A stretch of 64,000 bases of DNA from Bathymodiolus brooksi (GCA_963680875.1 OY804579.1:52962036-53026035), one strand, 5' to 3'; shown: positions 34,382 to 46,599, numbered from the stretch's first letter. Notes: a model not told the origin generated them from the letters alone. Numbers and translations: made by a program.

Positions 34382-35236
34382 AAGAGTTCCATATGGCACC
34401 CCCACTTAAAAAAAATTTAAATCCCGGATAAAAAAGATTCTGAAAAGGGTTTATTTTAAGGGGCCTATTAGAAAAATTGGGGCGTGGCTTTTTGGGGGAT
34501 AATATTAAAAAGGTTAAAAAAATTTAGCTCAATTTTTTTTTACTTTATATCTTTTGACACCTCCATTCTTTTTTGGTACCCCCAACCTAGTTTGGCATCC
34601 TCATTTCTTTCATCATCCCATTACCTTATTTCTCACTCATTTAGTGTCTTACAACTTTTAGACTTCTATTTTCTACCAAACTTACCTTGAAAAACGCCAG
34701 GTGTCAGTGAGACTCGAACCCGAAACCTTGAGGTTTGTAGCCAACAGCACTAACCACTCAGCTACAATTAGTTGATGACATATGCCAATAAATTTGAGGT
34801 CATACCTGGTAATGATCAAACACTTGATAAATCTTTGTAGTTGAAGCGTTTTAAACATGAAACTGTAAATCACAGTGAGAACTTTGTGGATCCTAGTACA
34901 GGAGCATGCACAAATCTTATTGAAAATAGATGATGGTGTATAAAACGACAGCTCCCTACGACTCATACCAGAGCAAAGACATTTGACAAACACTTGATGG
35001 AATATATGTGGAGGACATTATACTCAGATAAAAATAACTTGTTTGAGCATTTCTTATATGACATTTGTAAAGTCTACCCACTTGATGATTAAAATGCGAA
35101 CATACGGTATTTGTATATGTTTATGATATGTATTAAATATTGGCACTTTTACATTCTTTTATATTGCTAATTTAACCTGTATAGCAACATGGCCAAAATA
35201 TACCATTTTTGGATGGGGGTGCCATATGGAACTCTT
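34382..35236. mobile_element. DNA element with perfect 23-bp TIRs
   Basis: The left end AAGAGTTCCATATGGCACCC plus CCA (34382-34404) is exactly inverted at 35214-35236. The interior (855 bp in total) has no transposase but carries a tRNA-like SINE segment near 34690-34765. No target duplication is evident. Confidence 0.82.
34690..34768 (-). mobile_element. tRNA-like SINE head
   Basis: The minus strand reads TAGCTGAGTGGTTAGTGCTG (A-box-like) and GGGTTCGAGTCTCACTGAC (B-box-like) at tRNA spacing. The anticodon arm does not fold with a proper U33 loop, so this is a tRNA-derived SINE head rather than a tRNA gene. Confidence 0.55.
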
Positions 35237-35545
35237 ACCGGTTACTCCAAGAGGGGTGGTGTAAGGTTAATCCAGGAGGGGTGGTGTAAGGTTACTCTAT
35301 GAGTTTTGGTGAAACGTTACCCTAGATATGGTGATAAGTAATGTTACTAACACATAATTTGGTGTTAGTTGTCTTATGAAAGGGTGTAAAGTTTCCTGTC
35401 ATACAGATGAGTATTTTACACCACATAGGAGTTAAATTACACCACTTAAGAGTAATGTTACACTAGTGCAGAGTTATGTCACACCTCATATAGAGGATAA
35501 ACGTTACACCAATATTTTTAGTGTAAAGTTGCACTTTTTTTTTTA
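35237..35545 (+). repeat. Diverged GTAAGGTTACT/GTGTAA minisatellite-like tract
   Basis: Imperfect short repeats such as GGTGTAAGGTTACTC, GTGAAACGTTACC and GTTACACC recur over about 300 bp with no fixed period. Confidence 0.6.
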
Positions 35546-35690
35546 CAGTGCTCACTCATATTAATATGGTGTTTTGAATTGTGTACGAGTGAGAAGTTCC
35601 AGTGCGTTATTTGGTTTAGATGTTCTTATATCCAGGTCGCATATGACATTGAGTGCTAAGTTGATAAATTCCTCGTTTGTGGGTTGGAGA

Positions 35691-36511
35691 CACAGGGGCT
35701 AGGTGCGTCCGAATTTTGTTTTACTATATAATACAACAAGGGGAAGAACTCACTTGCTTGCATTTTTTTAAGTGGTCGTGTTAAATTGATCGTAACTTCG
35801 GAACGCCTTAATATTTAAAAAAAAATGTTTTCACCAGTCGAAAGCCAAGCAATTTTCCTTTCCAAAGAGACCCCAATTGTTAGTGTAGGCCTCCGAACTG
35901 CTGAGGTATCCTACACGAATCAAAACAAAACGGCGTGAAATTCGAAGTCGGACAAATGATGGGTTTATCACTTCACATCTGTACAGACTTTCTCTGGCGT
36001 AAACGAGTCATTTTCACTAGCTAAATACTTTCATCCATTCAAATTTCTTACCTTTCGCCAATTTATATGCCCTTTAAGTCTGTTTTTGAAAGAAATCCCC
36101 TTTCCATCCTTCCCAAACACCACAGACTTGAAAATATGAGCGAGTTTTAACGTTCTTTTTGATTGCCTGAACAGATTTGACGACCTTCCCCATTTCATCA
36201 AAAGTCATGTAGAGTCTAGAGATGTTCCGAAAAAGTTAACACAGCATTTGTACGACCTCCGATTTTCACGCCGTTTTATTTTGGTTCGTGTAGCTTACCT
36301 CAGCAGTTCGAAGGTCTACACTAACAATTGGGGTCTCTTTGGAAAGGAAAATTACTTGGCTTTCGACTGGTGGTAACATTTTTTGTAAATATTAAGGCGT
36401 TCCGAAGTTACGATCAATTTAACACGACCACTTAAAAAAATGCAAGCAAGTGAGTTCTTCCCTTGTTGTATTATATAGTAAAAAAAATTTCGGACGCACC
36501 TAGCCCCTCTG
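35691..36511. mobile_element. hAT-like fold-back element with 8-bp TSD
   Basis: Inverted ends CACAGGGGCTAGGTGCGTCC and GGACGCACCTAGCCCCTCTG, with an exact GTTGGAGA duplication (35683-35690 and 36512-36519). Several hundred bases inside are also inverted, for example TGATCGTAACTTCGGAACGC at 35789 and its complement near 36395. The central part is single copy. An 8-bp TSD and CAGGGG ends are hAT hallmarks. A relative is at 41583-42613. Confidence 0.92.
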
Positions 36512-36631
36512 GTTGGAGATAGGACAAATCTTGTTGTGCGCTTAGCGTGGTCGTACCTAAACAAAAACATTTTTCAAAATCATTCTTAAAACAATGAATT
36601 TGCAACAATTGCAGAAATATAATTAGACAGG

Positions 36632-36810
36632 GGGTCGTCGTGGTCGTGATTATATGGTAGTTAGATTTACAACTACCTATGCAACCAGTACGTGCTTGTG
36701 AGTTTGAATCTCGCGTAAATCATGGCGTAGTGTATTCGATAAAATATTATGTGAAAAAGTTTTTCAGTGACTTCTGGCAGGTCGGTGGGTTTCTCCGGTT
36801 TCATTAAATT
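36632..36810 (+). mobile_element. 3'-truncated SINE (family A)
   Basis: GTCGTCGTGGTCGTGATTAT, ATGGTAGTTAGATTTACAAC and a B-box-like GAGTTTGAATCTCGCG; the similarity stops after GGTGGGTTTCTCCGGTTTC. Confidence 0.75.
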
Positions 36811-37404
36811 TTCTATAGTATAATATGACTAGAATATGAAAGAGAAGTATTGTCTACAAAAAATCTAGTAAGACTTAAAAGGTTATCGTTAAAATATAAT
36901 AGGAAAAGTAGAGGCCAGTCGTTGGGCCTGTCCTGCTATTATATTTACTAAGGAAATTTGTAATTATTTATAAATACACATTGGAAATATAGCTTTCAAA
37001 CCATTGAAATAATTTACCATCAACCCTGTAAGCTTTAAATTTCAATAAAAGCCCTTTATGCCAGACTCGATCAAATGCTTTAGAAATATCACATAAAATA
37101 AGCGTAGTAAAACAATGATCATCCAGAGACATATATTTTAAAGATTTATTTGTCTTGCTTTTTGTATTGTGTGTGTGTGTGTATTTGATTGTGTGTGTTT
37201 ACTTTGTAATTTGGACAACCAACACATATTGTAAATCTATCAGATACGGCGATTTAGCTTTTATTGCCAGAGTAAACTTTATTTTACAATATCTGCCGGT
37301 TTTGAAAAGTTTTTTGGACGATAATTTTTTCAATTATTTGAAGTGAATGCGTGCAGGTTTTAGTTTATGTCATTGGGCGCTGGACAGTTACATACCAGAA
37401 GCGG

Positions 37405-37683
37405 CAGTGTCGGATTTACCATTGTGCGTAGGTGTGCTTAAGCACAGGTCCCAGCTGGTCGGGGGGGGGGGGGGGCATCTTCATGCCAAAAAAATTTACG
37501 ATGGAATTTTGCTTATGTGGTGCAATTTTAAATTTGAAGGCGTTCTGTTTCGGAGCGATTCAAGGCATAATGATAGAGTTGACTGCCTGTGTAGGCCTAA
37601 ATGGCCTACCTCCTTCAGGGCCCAGGTAAGGGGCCTCATAACTTAACTAGCACAGGGCCTCATTTGTCCTAAATCCGACACTG
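37405..37683. mobile_element. Small DNA element with 14-bp TIRs
   Basis: Perfect inverted ends CAGTGTCGGATTTA and TAAATCCGACACTG bound 279 bp; GG/CC extends the match outward to 37403-37685. It contains a 17-base poly-G run near 37459. No clear target duplication was found. Confidence 0.75.
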
Positions 37684-38641
37684 CCAGAGGGAGTGATAAG
37701 AGTCTCAATAACCGGTTTGACGGTCAATCACATTTTCTGTCCAGGTCAAGACAAAGTAGTTGTCTCTTGTGGATTAAGATAAGCGTGGTTTACATTGTTG
37801 TGGTCTCTGAAATTAATCGACCATCATATATTAAAAAAAAAACCACAAATCTTTGACCCGTGACTGGTGGCTTGTCCCTATAGCTAGTATAACTGACTTT
37901 GAATCATGGGTAGCATTCTATATTAAAACGTTTATTGGCTTAATGTTCGGAAACTATACTTGCTTGGAATTGCATGCAACAGAATATTAACTAAATGGTT
38001 TTTTTTTTGCTGACAGGTTACAAAAAACGTGATATTAAATGTTATCTTGTTAATTATTTTAAGACAAGGAAACTTTACGAAAAGAGAGACATTCAGTCAA
38101 TTTTCCTATTGTGAACTTTCTATTTTCTATTCCAGCAGCACCTGCATATGGAGTACATAACTTTATACGTGAACAGCTTTTTATTTGGATTTTGAGCATA
38201 CATCAGTTGTGTGTTCCTTTGAATTTACTGCTGTGAGTAATGGCAGATTATTCACAGTTGACAGCTCTTATTATAGAGTATAAAGAGGAAAACGCAGCAT
38301 TTATTGGTGGAAAAACACACCTAGAATTACATGGTTTTGAAATTTATTGCCTAATTATCAGAAAACTAGGACACTACAGTGGTCAATAGTCACTTCTGTC
38401 AATAGTATTCTGAAGCTTCACTTTCCCTATATATTTCATATAAAACGTATATGGGACTACAATTCGTTAAAAATCCTCTTGAAGTCAATTCAAGTCAGAT
38501 TTTGACAAAAAGAAAACTATAAACAAAATCAGAAAAGTATGTAGTTTCATACAGTAATTTTCAAACAATCTTAGAAACATGTTTTTTTTGTTCAACTTAC
38601 CAGGAGTTAAATATACATACATGTACTTGAATTATTTGTCT
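37684..38641. other. Intergenic, nothing recognised
   Basis: AT-rich sequence without open frames, repeats or inverted ends that I can identify. Confidence 0.5.
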
Positions 38642-38908
38642 CGGGACCGTCGTGGTCATGATCGCATGGTAGTTGGATTTACAACTACCTATGCAATCAG
38701 TGCCCATCACCACTGATGTTGTCAACTTGTGAGTTCGATTCTTGATCAGGGCGAGGTGTACAACATCATGTGACAAGTTTGTCAGTGACTTGCGACAGGT
38801 CGGTGGTTTTCTCCGGGTCCCAGTCCGGTTTCCTCCACCAATAAAACTGACCGCCATGATATAACTGAAATATTGTTGAAAGTGTCGTTAAACACCATCA
38901 AACAAACA
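38642..38908 (+). mobile_element. tRNA-derived SINE (family A), near full length
   Basis: Head GACCGTCGTGGTCATGATCG, ATGGTAGTTGGATTTACAAC, B-box-like GAGTTCGATTCTTGATC, CAGTGACTTGCGACAGGTCG, CTCCACCAATAAAACTGACC and tail AACTGAAATATTGTTGAAAG. A useful reference copy for the family. Confidence 0.9.
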
Positions 38909-39109
38909 AATACTGTATCGTGCTTTGGGTGAAATTAATTTGAATTTTTTTCTCAGAATTTGTAGTGAGTTTATATGAGTAAATCAACATTAAATTCTGC
39001 CTCCATTGGCAGAAAAAAATATCCAAATATGATATGAATTGGCTTCTTAATTTTTGTGGAAATTCTGGGGGTAATAAAACATACAATGTAGTTTTATATA
39101 GCAAATCAA

Positions 39110-39910
39110 TTTACGTTTTTATTTTCCCTATTTGTCTTTGTTAGCGCAGCCGGTCACTATTTTCGTATATGGACCGGTAGTATATGGACCGGCCAGGTAC
39201 CTGCATTATTTTAGATAAAAAGTATAATATAGCAAACAGTTCATGTCACTTCGGGTCATATGGCAGTATATGGACCGGTCCGTCACCAAAAAAATATTGC
39301 TGAGGTCCATATAATATTTTTTTGGTGACGGACCGGTCCATCATATACTGCCATATGACCTGAAGTGACATGAACTATTTGCTATATTATACTTTTTATC
39401 TAAAATAATAATGCAGGTACCGTTCCGGAACCGAATCGTAAACGAGGCAGTCCAGTCCCGGTCCATATAACGTTATATTGACCGGCTGCGCTAACAAAGA
39501 CAAATAGGGAAAATAAAAACGTAAAGTATAAGATAACAAAATAGTGACCGGCTGCGTTAACAAAGACAAATAGGGAAAATAAAAACGTAAAGTGTAATAT
39601 ATAGCAAATAGTTCATGGCACTGAGGGTCATATGGCAGTATATGGACCGGTCCGTCACCCAAAAAATATTATATGGACCGAAGCTTCTGAGGTCCATATA
39701 ATATTTTTTTGGTGACGGACCCTCTGCGGTCCATATAATATTTTTTTGGTGACGGACCGGCCCATATACTGCCATATGACCCGAAGTGACATGAACTATT
39801 TGCTATATTATACTTTTTATCTAAAATAATGCAGGTACCTAGCCGGTCCATATACGAAAATAGTGACCGGCTGCGCTAACAAAGACAAATAGGGAAAATA
39901 AAAACGTAAA
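39110..39910. repeat. Compound fold-back element (palindrome of palindromes)
   Basis: Outer inverted ends of about 68 bp (from TTTACGTTTTTATTTTCCCT at 39110 to its complement at 39910), including GCGCAGCCGGTCACTATTTT. Inside, the motif TATGGACCGGTCCGTCACC and its complement alternate around two centres (about 39295 and 39680), and the outer sequence recurs in the middle (39485-39600). It looks like two fold-back MITEs, one partly inserted in or duplicated from the other. Confidence 0.85.
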
Positions 39911-39917
39911 GTGTAAT

Positions 39918-40100
39918 AATCCACCTTCTGCCAAAAAAGTGGCCTTATAAGAGAGGTCTCCTCTCTTCAAGGGGACAAGTTAATAGTAATCTGAAAGCTG
40001 ACCTAATAAGAGGGGTGATCTTATGAAAATATGCACAGCTGGAAAAATTTGTGGAAGGTTTCAAATACTTTGACCACTGTCTGAGTATCGGAAGCTTATG
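39918..40100. repeat. Fragment related to the GGCCTTATAAGAGAGG MITE
   Basis: GTGGCCTTATAAGAGAGG, GGGGACAAGTTAATAG and CCTAATAAGAGGGGTGATC resemble the interior of the element at 61931-62107. Confidence 0.5.
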
Positions 40101-40160
40101 AAAACCCAACACAAATATCGACAGAGGAGCACAGATTCAGATTCCAGTCGTTTCCCAGTT

Positions 40161-40339
40161 CACGGATAATTCTGGTTAGAATATAAAATAACTGAAAATC
40201 ATTAATAAATAACTGAAACCATCTACTACGCCCCTTCTAAAAAGGTCATTATTGATATGTTCTGACTGTATCCCACAACTTTCAGATTTTTTGTTTCAGA
40301 GGAAATCAGTTAAATAACTGAACAAAAAATTCATGTCCG
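40161..40339 (-). mobile_element. Small element, unoccupied relative of the nest at 53426-55996
   Basis: On the minus strand it reads AGTTATTTAACTGATTTC, CTCTGAAA, AATGACCTTTTT, GTAGATGGTTTCAGTTATTT and TAGAATATAAAATAACTG-type ends. This is the same order as 53426-53523 joined to 55928-55996, but without the 2.4 kb insertion. Confidence 0.8.
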
Positions 40340-40715
40340 CCATTTTTCGTGTTATTACTGCTAAATGTTTAATACCAGGCAGAACATTGGTCTTACTAGG
40401 CAAGGTCTCCAATAATTCAATCACTGCACCTATCTATGATATCATTCTGACATTATCGTCAACATCCTAAACGTAATCAACAATATCCGGGTTATGCCAA
40501 CGTATGTCATCTAAAGAATGTCATTGATGATCTAATATTTTCAAATTGGGCGTGTCTTTGACCATTAACGTATAATATACAATCTTACTTCTACAGAAAA
40601 ACGTTCAATTTAAATATAAAAAAAAACCATTGAGCTGAAAAAATACGTTATTAACCACTTTTATGTCAAGAATGTTTATTTATAGCACTGAACTTCCCCT
40701 ATAGTGCACCTAAAA

Positions 40716-40725
40716 GTCACGTGAC
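40716..40725. promoter_or_regulatory. Palindromic E-box upstream of the myosin start
   Basis: GTCACGTGAC, a perfect 10-bp palindrome containing CACGTG, lies about 220 bp upstream of the ATG. Such boxes bind USF/MITF/MYC-type bHLH-zipper factors. It matters only if the promoter is here rather than upstream of a separate non-coding exon. Confidence 0.35.
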
Positions 40726-40944
40726 TATTCTCTGATTCAAGTTTTCTATCTCGATCGAGTCGGGCGGCGGCCCAAAAAACTGATTTGAATGTTGCTAATT
40801 TAGTGCAGTCTCCAATACGTAGAAGGGAGTATATTTATCAATTTTAAATTCAGGATTATACTTTATTTTTGGATAAGAAAGACATTTTAAGTTTGTGATA
40901 GTTTGAGTAGTTTTATCTTGCGGAACTAAGCCGACAAATTGAAA

Positions 40945-41298
40945 ATGGCGGACGACCCGTACGGAAGCATGAGTGCTCAAGAGTTGAAGTATTTGGCGGT
41001 GGATAGAAATACGATCAATGATCCTATGGTCCAAGCAGAATGGGCCGCGAAAAAGATGATATGGGTCCCTCACGAAGTACATGGATTCTGTACAGCAAGC
41101 GTAAAGGGCGAACATGGAGAAGAAATGGAAGTAGAGTTGGAAGAATCCGGAAAAAGAGTTCGAGTTCATAGGGATGATTGTCAAAAAATGAACCCTCCAA
41201 AATTCAGCAAAGTAGAAGATATGGCAGAATTGACCTGTCTAAACGAAGCATCTGTATTGTTTAATTTAAAAGATCGTTATTACTCTGGTTTAATATAT
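40945..41298 (+). CDS. Non-muscle myosin II heavy chain, first coding exon
   Basis: 118 codons from MADDPYGSM to YYSGLIY, ending in phase 0 at donor GTAAGT. The start is the ATG in GAAAATGG; the sequence upstream is AT-rich with no further in-frame Met close by. Residues about 35-80 form the myosin N-terminal SH3-like domain ([34 protein letters not shown]), followed by the invariant [15 protein letters not shown] and [11 protein letters not shown] entry to the motor. The last 40 residues are nearly identical to vertebrate MYH9, MYH10 and MYH11. The product is the actin-dependent ATPase of non-muscle bipolar filaments, acting in the cortex, cytokinesis and adhesion. It continues in exons at 47695 and 60616. 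Confidence 0.97.
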
Positions 41299-41582
41299 GT
41301 AAGTACTAAGTAGGGAAATACACAACACATTTGTCATCAGTGCCCCTCACCCCCTTTCCCCCCCCATTAAATGCCAATACACTTTGTACTGTTTCACATT
41401 TTCTCTTTCACCAGACTGATAGTTAGTCAGTGCTTGTATATAATTTGGATTGGTACAAACAGAAAACTATATCGTTTACAAACAATAAAGCTTCTCCAAA
41501 AATAATAAATAAATTTGCAAGAAAGTTCTTGTACGAGTGCGCATGTTGGTGCGATATTGTCGCATGCCAGTACTGTTGAAAT

Positions 41583-42613
41583 CACAGGGGCTAGGTGCAT
41601 CCGAAAAATAAAAATAAAAAAAATACTATATAATACTACAAGGGGGCGAACTCACTTGCTCCCATTTTTTTAAGTCGTCGTGTTAAATTGATCGTAACTT
41701 CGGAATGCCTTAATATTTTCAAAAAATGTTTCCACCAGTCGAAAGTCAAGTAATTTTCCTTTCCAAAGAGACCCCAATTGTTAGTGTAGGCCTCCGAACT
41801 GCTGAGGTATCATACACGAACCAAAACAAAACGGCGTGAAAATCCGAAGTCGTACAAACGCTGGGATGACCACTTCCCATCTGTGTACAGACTTTCCCAT
41901 GCGTAAACGAGTCATTTTGACTAGCTAAATACTTTCATCCATTCAAATTATGATAAAATTTCTTACCTTACGTCAATTTATATGTCCTTTAAGTCTGTTT
42001 TTGAAAGAAATCCCATTTGCATCCTTGACAAACGCCATAGACGTGAAAATTGAGAGAGTTCTAACGGGCTTTTTGATTGGCTGAAACACTCTTGATTGGC
42101 TGAAACACTCTGTTTCAAGCCAATCAAAAAGCCCGTTAGAACTCTCTCAATTTTCACGTCTATGGCGTTTGTCAAGGATGCAAATGGGATTTCTTTCAAA
42201 AACAGACTTAAAGGACATATAAATTGACGTAAGGTAAGAAATTTTATCATAATTTGAATGGATGAAAGTATTTAGCTAGTCAAAATGACTCGTTTACGCA
42301 TGGGAAAGTCTGTACACAGATGGGAAGTGGTCATCCCAGCGTTTGTACGACTTCGGATTTTCACGCCGTTTTGTTTTGGTTCGTGTATGATACCTCAGCA
42401 GTTCGGAGGCCTACACTAACAATTGGGGTCTCTTTGGAAAGGAAATTACTTGACTTTCGACTGGTGGAAACATTTTTTGAAAATATTAAGGCGTTCCGAA
42501 GTTACGATCAATTTAACACGACGACTTAAAAAAATGGGAGCAAGTGAGTTCGCCCCCTTGTAGTATTATATAGTTTTTTTTTTTTTTTTTTCCGGACGCA
42601 CCTAGCCCCTGTG
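41583..42613. mobile_element. hAT-like fold-back element, 1031 bp, with 8-bp TSD
   Basis: The ends CACAGGGGCTAGGTGCATCC and GGACGCACCTAGCCCCTGTG sit between exact GTTGAAAT duplications (41575-41582 and 42614-42621). The arms are near-identical inverted copies of about 500 bp meeting at a short centre near 42090-42110 (GGCTGAAACACTC). Same family as 35691-36511, but here almost the whole element is palindromic. Confidence 0.94.
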
Positions 42614-42737
42614 GTTGAAATAGGTATATGCTTGTGTATTGTATTTTTTGTATAGCCTAAAAATGATGTAAATGAAATTAACTGGTCTTCATATTGTTTC
42701 ATGACTCATATCATTTCATGACAGGGTCTTGAATTGA

Positions 42738-42950
42738 GTCAGGGGTTATGGTGTTTAACACCACTATCAACAATATTTCAGTTTTATTGAGGTAGTCAGT
42801 TTTATTGGTGGTTGAAATCAAAGTGCCCAGAAAATACCATGACTTGTGGCAAGTCTGACTGACAAACTTTATCGCATAATGTTGTATCGAGTTCGCCTCG
42901 CCATGAGTGGAATTCAAACTCGCAACGTAAGTGGTGATAGAATTGGTTGA
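42738..42950 (-). mobile_element. SINE (family A), reverse orientation
   Basis: TTATGGTGTTTAACACCACT, CAGTTTTATTGGTGGTTGAA, GACTGACAAACTTTATCGCA and CAAACTCGCAACGTAAGTGG match the family in reverse; the tRNA-like head is truncated. Confidence 0.8.
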
Positions 42951-44108
42951 TTGATCGTTGTGTAATGTCAAATGAACGGTATTTCAGCTATGTTCATGAC
43001 GAGACCAAGTTTACAAATAATAACTCTTTAAAATGTGGCACTTGTATGGTCTCAACATATAGGTAGATGTTTGATTCAGTGATTTCCTCAAGGGAAAAGG
43101 ACGATTATGGGAGAAAGTCACAAAACTTTACCTTCCTAAGAGCCACCAACTTGCAATAAACACCCCTTTAGCATATTGCAAGGACAAGTTGTGTATTTGA
43201 ATTTTCCTGCACCTCAAGCAGACACATCTTGTTGCAGGGTTGTACAAGTTTGATGTAATAGTAATGTAATAATATAATGTCAGTTGAATGAATACACTTT
43301 CCCGCAAAAAGGTTGTGCAACGACATTCAAAACAGTGTGCCAAAAACCACTAGCCCAAATTAAGCCCCAGTCTAGTAAAAATTGCATAAAATTTGTTTAA
43401 TCAAATAGAAAAGATTCTTCTAGATTGTTGTTTGGGCTAGTTTGTGAAAAATGTTCTGTCGTTGCTGATTTTTCAGTAATATCAGGTTATTCACTTGTTG
43501 TAAATGTATGAATATTGGTGAATATTGTTCCAAGCAGAATATTGTATTACATGAGTTTGTGAGTGCAATTAATATTTTGAAGGACTCTATTCATGAAACA
43601 TTTCTGCTAATGTTTAGCAGAATTTATGGAAGGAAGAGAGCGGCATTTTGAACTGTTAATGACACCCACAAAAAGCAAAAACGAAACAGTACATGGGTTT
43701 TATGTACAACACTCCGAAGCCAGTTTCAGTATAGTTAGGCCATGAGAAAATGATTGCCGGTTTCCCCTAATTCGATCGGGTCAAATTTTTACTGCCGGGT
43801 CATTATCTTTCATTACTAATAAATAAAATAAAATAAAGTTAAACACTGGCCGTGTGTCTTCTAACTCAGTGTCATGAAGATTTTTGTTATCGTAAACAAT
43901 TTCAGTCGTGTCTTTTTCGATGTTTTTCCACATGTCAAGGTCATTGATCTAGATTGCCAAAGTGCTTACGATATCGGTAAAATGACCATGATCTAAAACG
44001 TGTACTTGACGTACAGTATTTGTAAAATGGCCACTGCCGGTGTGCCCAGTGGAACCATTCTGGCTGTTCATTTACAGAAATGTTCACATTTATCAAATGA
44101 AATAAGAG

Positions 44109-44726
44109 CAGGGGTTAACAAATCTTGGACCACCTCACTAGCCCAGGGCTAGCATACTCCCAAATATTACTAGTCCGAATCTATGAACCACTAGTCCTGG
44201 TCAATACTGTGATTTCATGAATCCGACTTGCAGACTTGAACCCTTGCACAACATGTACAATGTATATTAGTTTAACTATCTTTCTTTTCAGATCTGGTAT
44301 TGCGTTTTATTTTCACTTATTTTCCACAGTTCAGGTCACTGTAAGGCCAAAAAAAATGTGTGTTTACGGTCACATGTCAAAAAAATCTAGGATCATTTTT
44401 TTTTGACTATCGGCAAAACCGGAAATAGTCGTTTCGGTATCTCATTTTCGAAATTTTCGGTAAGCCGTCATTTGTTGAAGCTGTTTTATGAAGAGAATAC
44501 GCAGTTTTTCGACAAAAAGCTAGTGGTTGAATAAATAAAACATTGCTGCTGATTAAACAACATATAACATATATGAATATAAGTAGATACGCGAATATTG
44601 ACAAGTTTGTCAATATCCGATATATATTTTTACTAGCCCGTCGGGCATACAGCTGATTATTTCAGCTAGCCCAAATGTGGAAATTACTAGCCCCGGGCGT
44701 CGGGCTAGGGGATTTATTAACCCCTG
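44109..44726. mobile_element. CAG-ended DNA element with 5-bp TSD
   Basis: Ends CAGGGGTTAACAAAT and ATTTATTAACCCCTG, with AAGAG duplicated (44104-44108 and 44727-44731). Repeated ACTAGCCC/GGGCTAG motifs crowd both ends and may be transposase-binding repeats. No transposase was found. Confidence 0.87.
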
Positions 44727-46122
44727 AAGAGTGAAGCAAAATTTTTGGCATAGCAAAACCTTTATGATATATTTTCTGGCTTTCACAGGAAAGATAGCAA
44801 AATCCTGATTTGCAATATCTCTTGAGAGAAAAAAAAACAAAAAAAACCTGTCTGCCTGCCCTTAAAAATTTCCCTATGTTAGGGGAAACCAACAATCAAT
44901 TTTACATGGCCTTGTAGTGTTTATATATATATATATATATATTTACCAAATGAATTAGAACATATAATTTTGATGTGAAATGTTTAATGCTTGAGGGAAA
45001 CAGGAAATTGGAGAGAATACATAATATATATTGATATAATAATTGTTGAAAACATGTTTATATTTCAGTAATAGAAAGCACAAGCGTAAACCTCTTGAGA
45101 AACTTGATCAGCTCATTAAAAATATTCTGAAATCATTTGACATAATTTTATTGAAAAATTAAACTGTCGATTTGCTGTTTCACAGTAGTTTAAACAAGTA
45201 TTACACCATTTGAGAATACAAGAGAATAGAAATAGTACCAATAACTATTTCTCTGGTTAATTAGGGGGGGGGGGGGGGTGACAAAATACACAACCAATAT
45301 TCAAATGCCACAATAAAATATTATGCATTTTGTTGATCAAATTGGTTGAACAGGGAACAGCAAATACCAAGTTGGTTTTATGCTGAACAGAAGTTAATCG
45401 AAATCATATCAGAGGTTAAATTTTTTTCCAAAAGTTCACTGGTCCAGGACCAGTGAACACCAAGAATCTACTGGTCCTGAATATCGGAATGGAGGAAATA
45501 AAATTTGTTGAACACAAAATTAACTTACCCACTCCCGGTAGTAGTAACTGAGTGACATAATTATATTGTTTATTTAGAATGACTATTTTTGGTTGGCAAC
45601 TTAATACCTGATCAGATGCTGCTTTTCATTTTGTCTTGGGGTATCAAATAGTTAATTTTCGCATATTGGTTGTACCTTTTAAGAGAGCACTGGTTTTTTT
45701 GTTGTTGCAAATTCTGGATATTTTACAGTATTTACCCCACATATTTACTTCATAATTCTCATTAGCATGAACGCCGGTCATCTCGTTGAGAGATTAGACT
45801 TCCAAAGATACAGAGCAGAAAATGTCTTCGGAAGTTTAATTTCAACGAGATTAGATCGCCTACCACTTGTATCAACCCAAGGATTTTTTTCTTCCACGAT
45901 ATTTGAAATATTCTCTTCCATTTTAGCCTATCATATCTTTGTCCTTTTGTTGGTTGTGGTGTTTTTTCATTATGAAATTTATTGTTGTCAGTATCACGAG
46001 CCGCTATGTAACATTAAAAAAACAAACTGGTCAATGACTCTGGCCATTTTTAGCTGAGTTGGAACGAAGTTGCAGTCAGCTTATGTTTTGGCGAAAGGCG
46101 GGCGGGCGTATGTTAACCTATC

Positions 46123-46450
46123 TTCGTTAACACGATAGCGCTCTTAGTTTTTGACCGATCAACATAATTTTTGGTAGGAAGCATTATTACACTATTATTT
46201 AGAATGAGTTCGAAATTCAGATTAATCTATTGTTTTTTTCTTGTAAAATCATGGTTTTTTATAGAAAAAGTACATATTTTGATAATTATATTCGTTAACG
46301 CGATAGCGCTCTTAGTCTTTGGCCGATCAACATAATTTTTGGTAGAAAGCATTATTACACTATTATTTAGAGCGAGTTCGAAATTCAGATTAATCTATTG
46401 TTTTTTTCTTGTAAAATCATGGTTTTTTTTATAGAAAAAGTACATATTTT
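46123..46450 (+). repeat. Two 168-bp tandem units
   Basis: TTCGTTAACACGATAGCGCT at 46123 and TTCGTTAACGCGATAGCGCT at 46291 begin units sharing GATCAACATAATTTTTGGTA and TTCTTGTAAAATCATGG. A GGCGGGCGGGCGTATG stretch precedes them. Confidence 0.88.
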
Positions 46451-46599
46451 GAGAATTACACATTTCTCTGAAACCACAAAAGATAGAAACTTAATATTTG
46501 GTATGGGTGGAGATGCCAATGTGAAGTTGTGCATTCAACATTTTTATCCCTGTGGCTCGGCCCCACCCCGCTGGGAAATCTGTTTTAAAAAATGTGACC

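Noticed and set aside
34690..34768. tRNA gene on the minus strand
   Set aside because: A and B boxes are present but the anticodon arm does not form a canonical loop and the acceptor ends do not pair convincingly; it lies inside a transposon.
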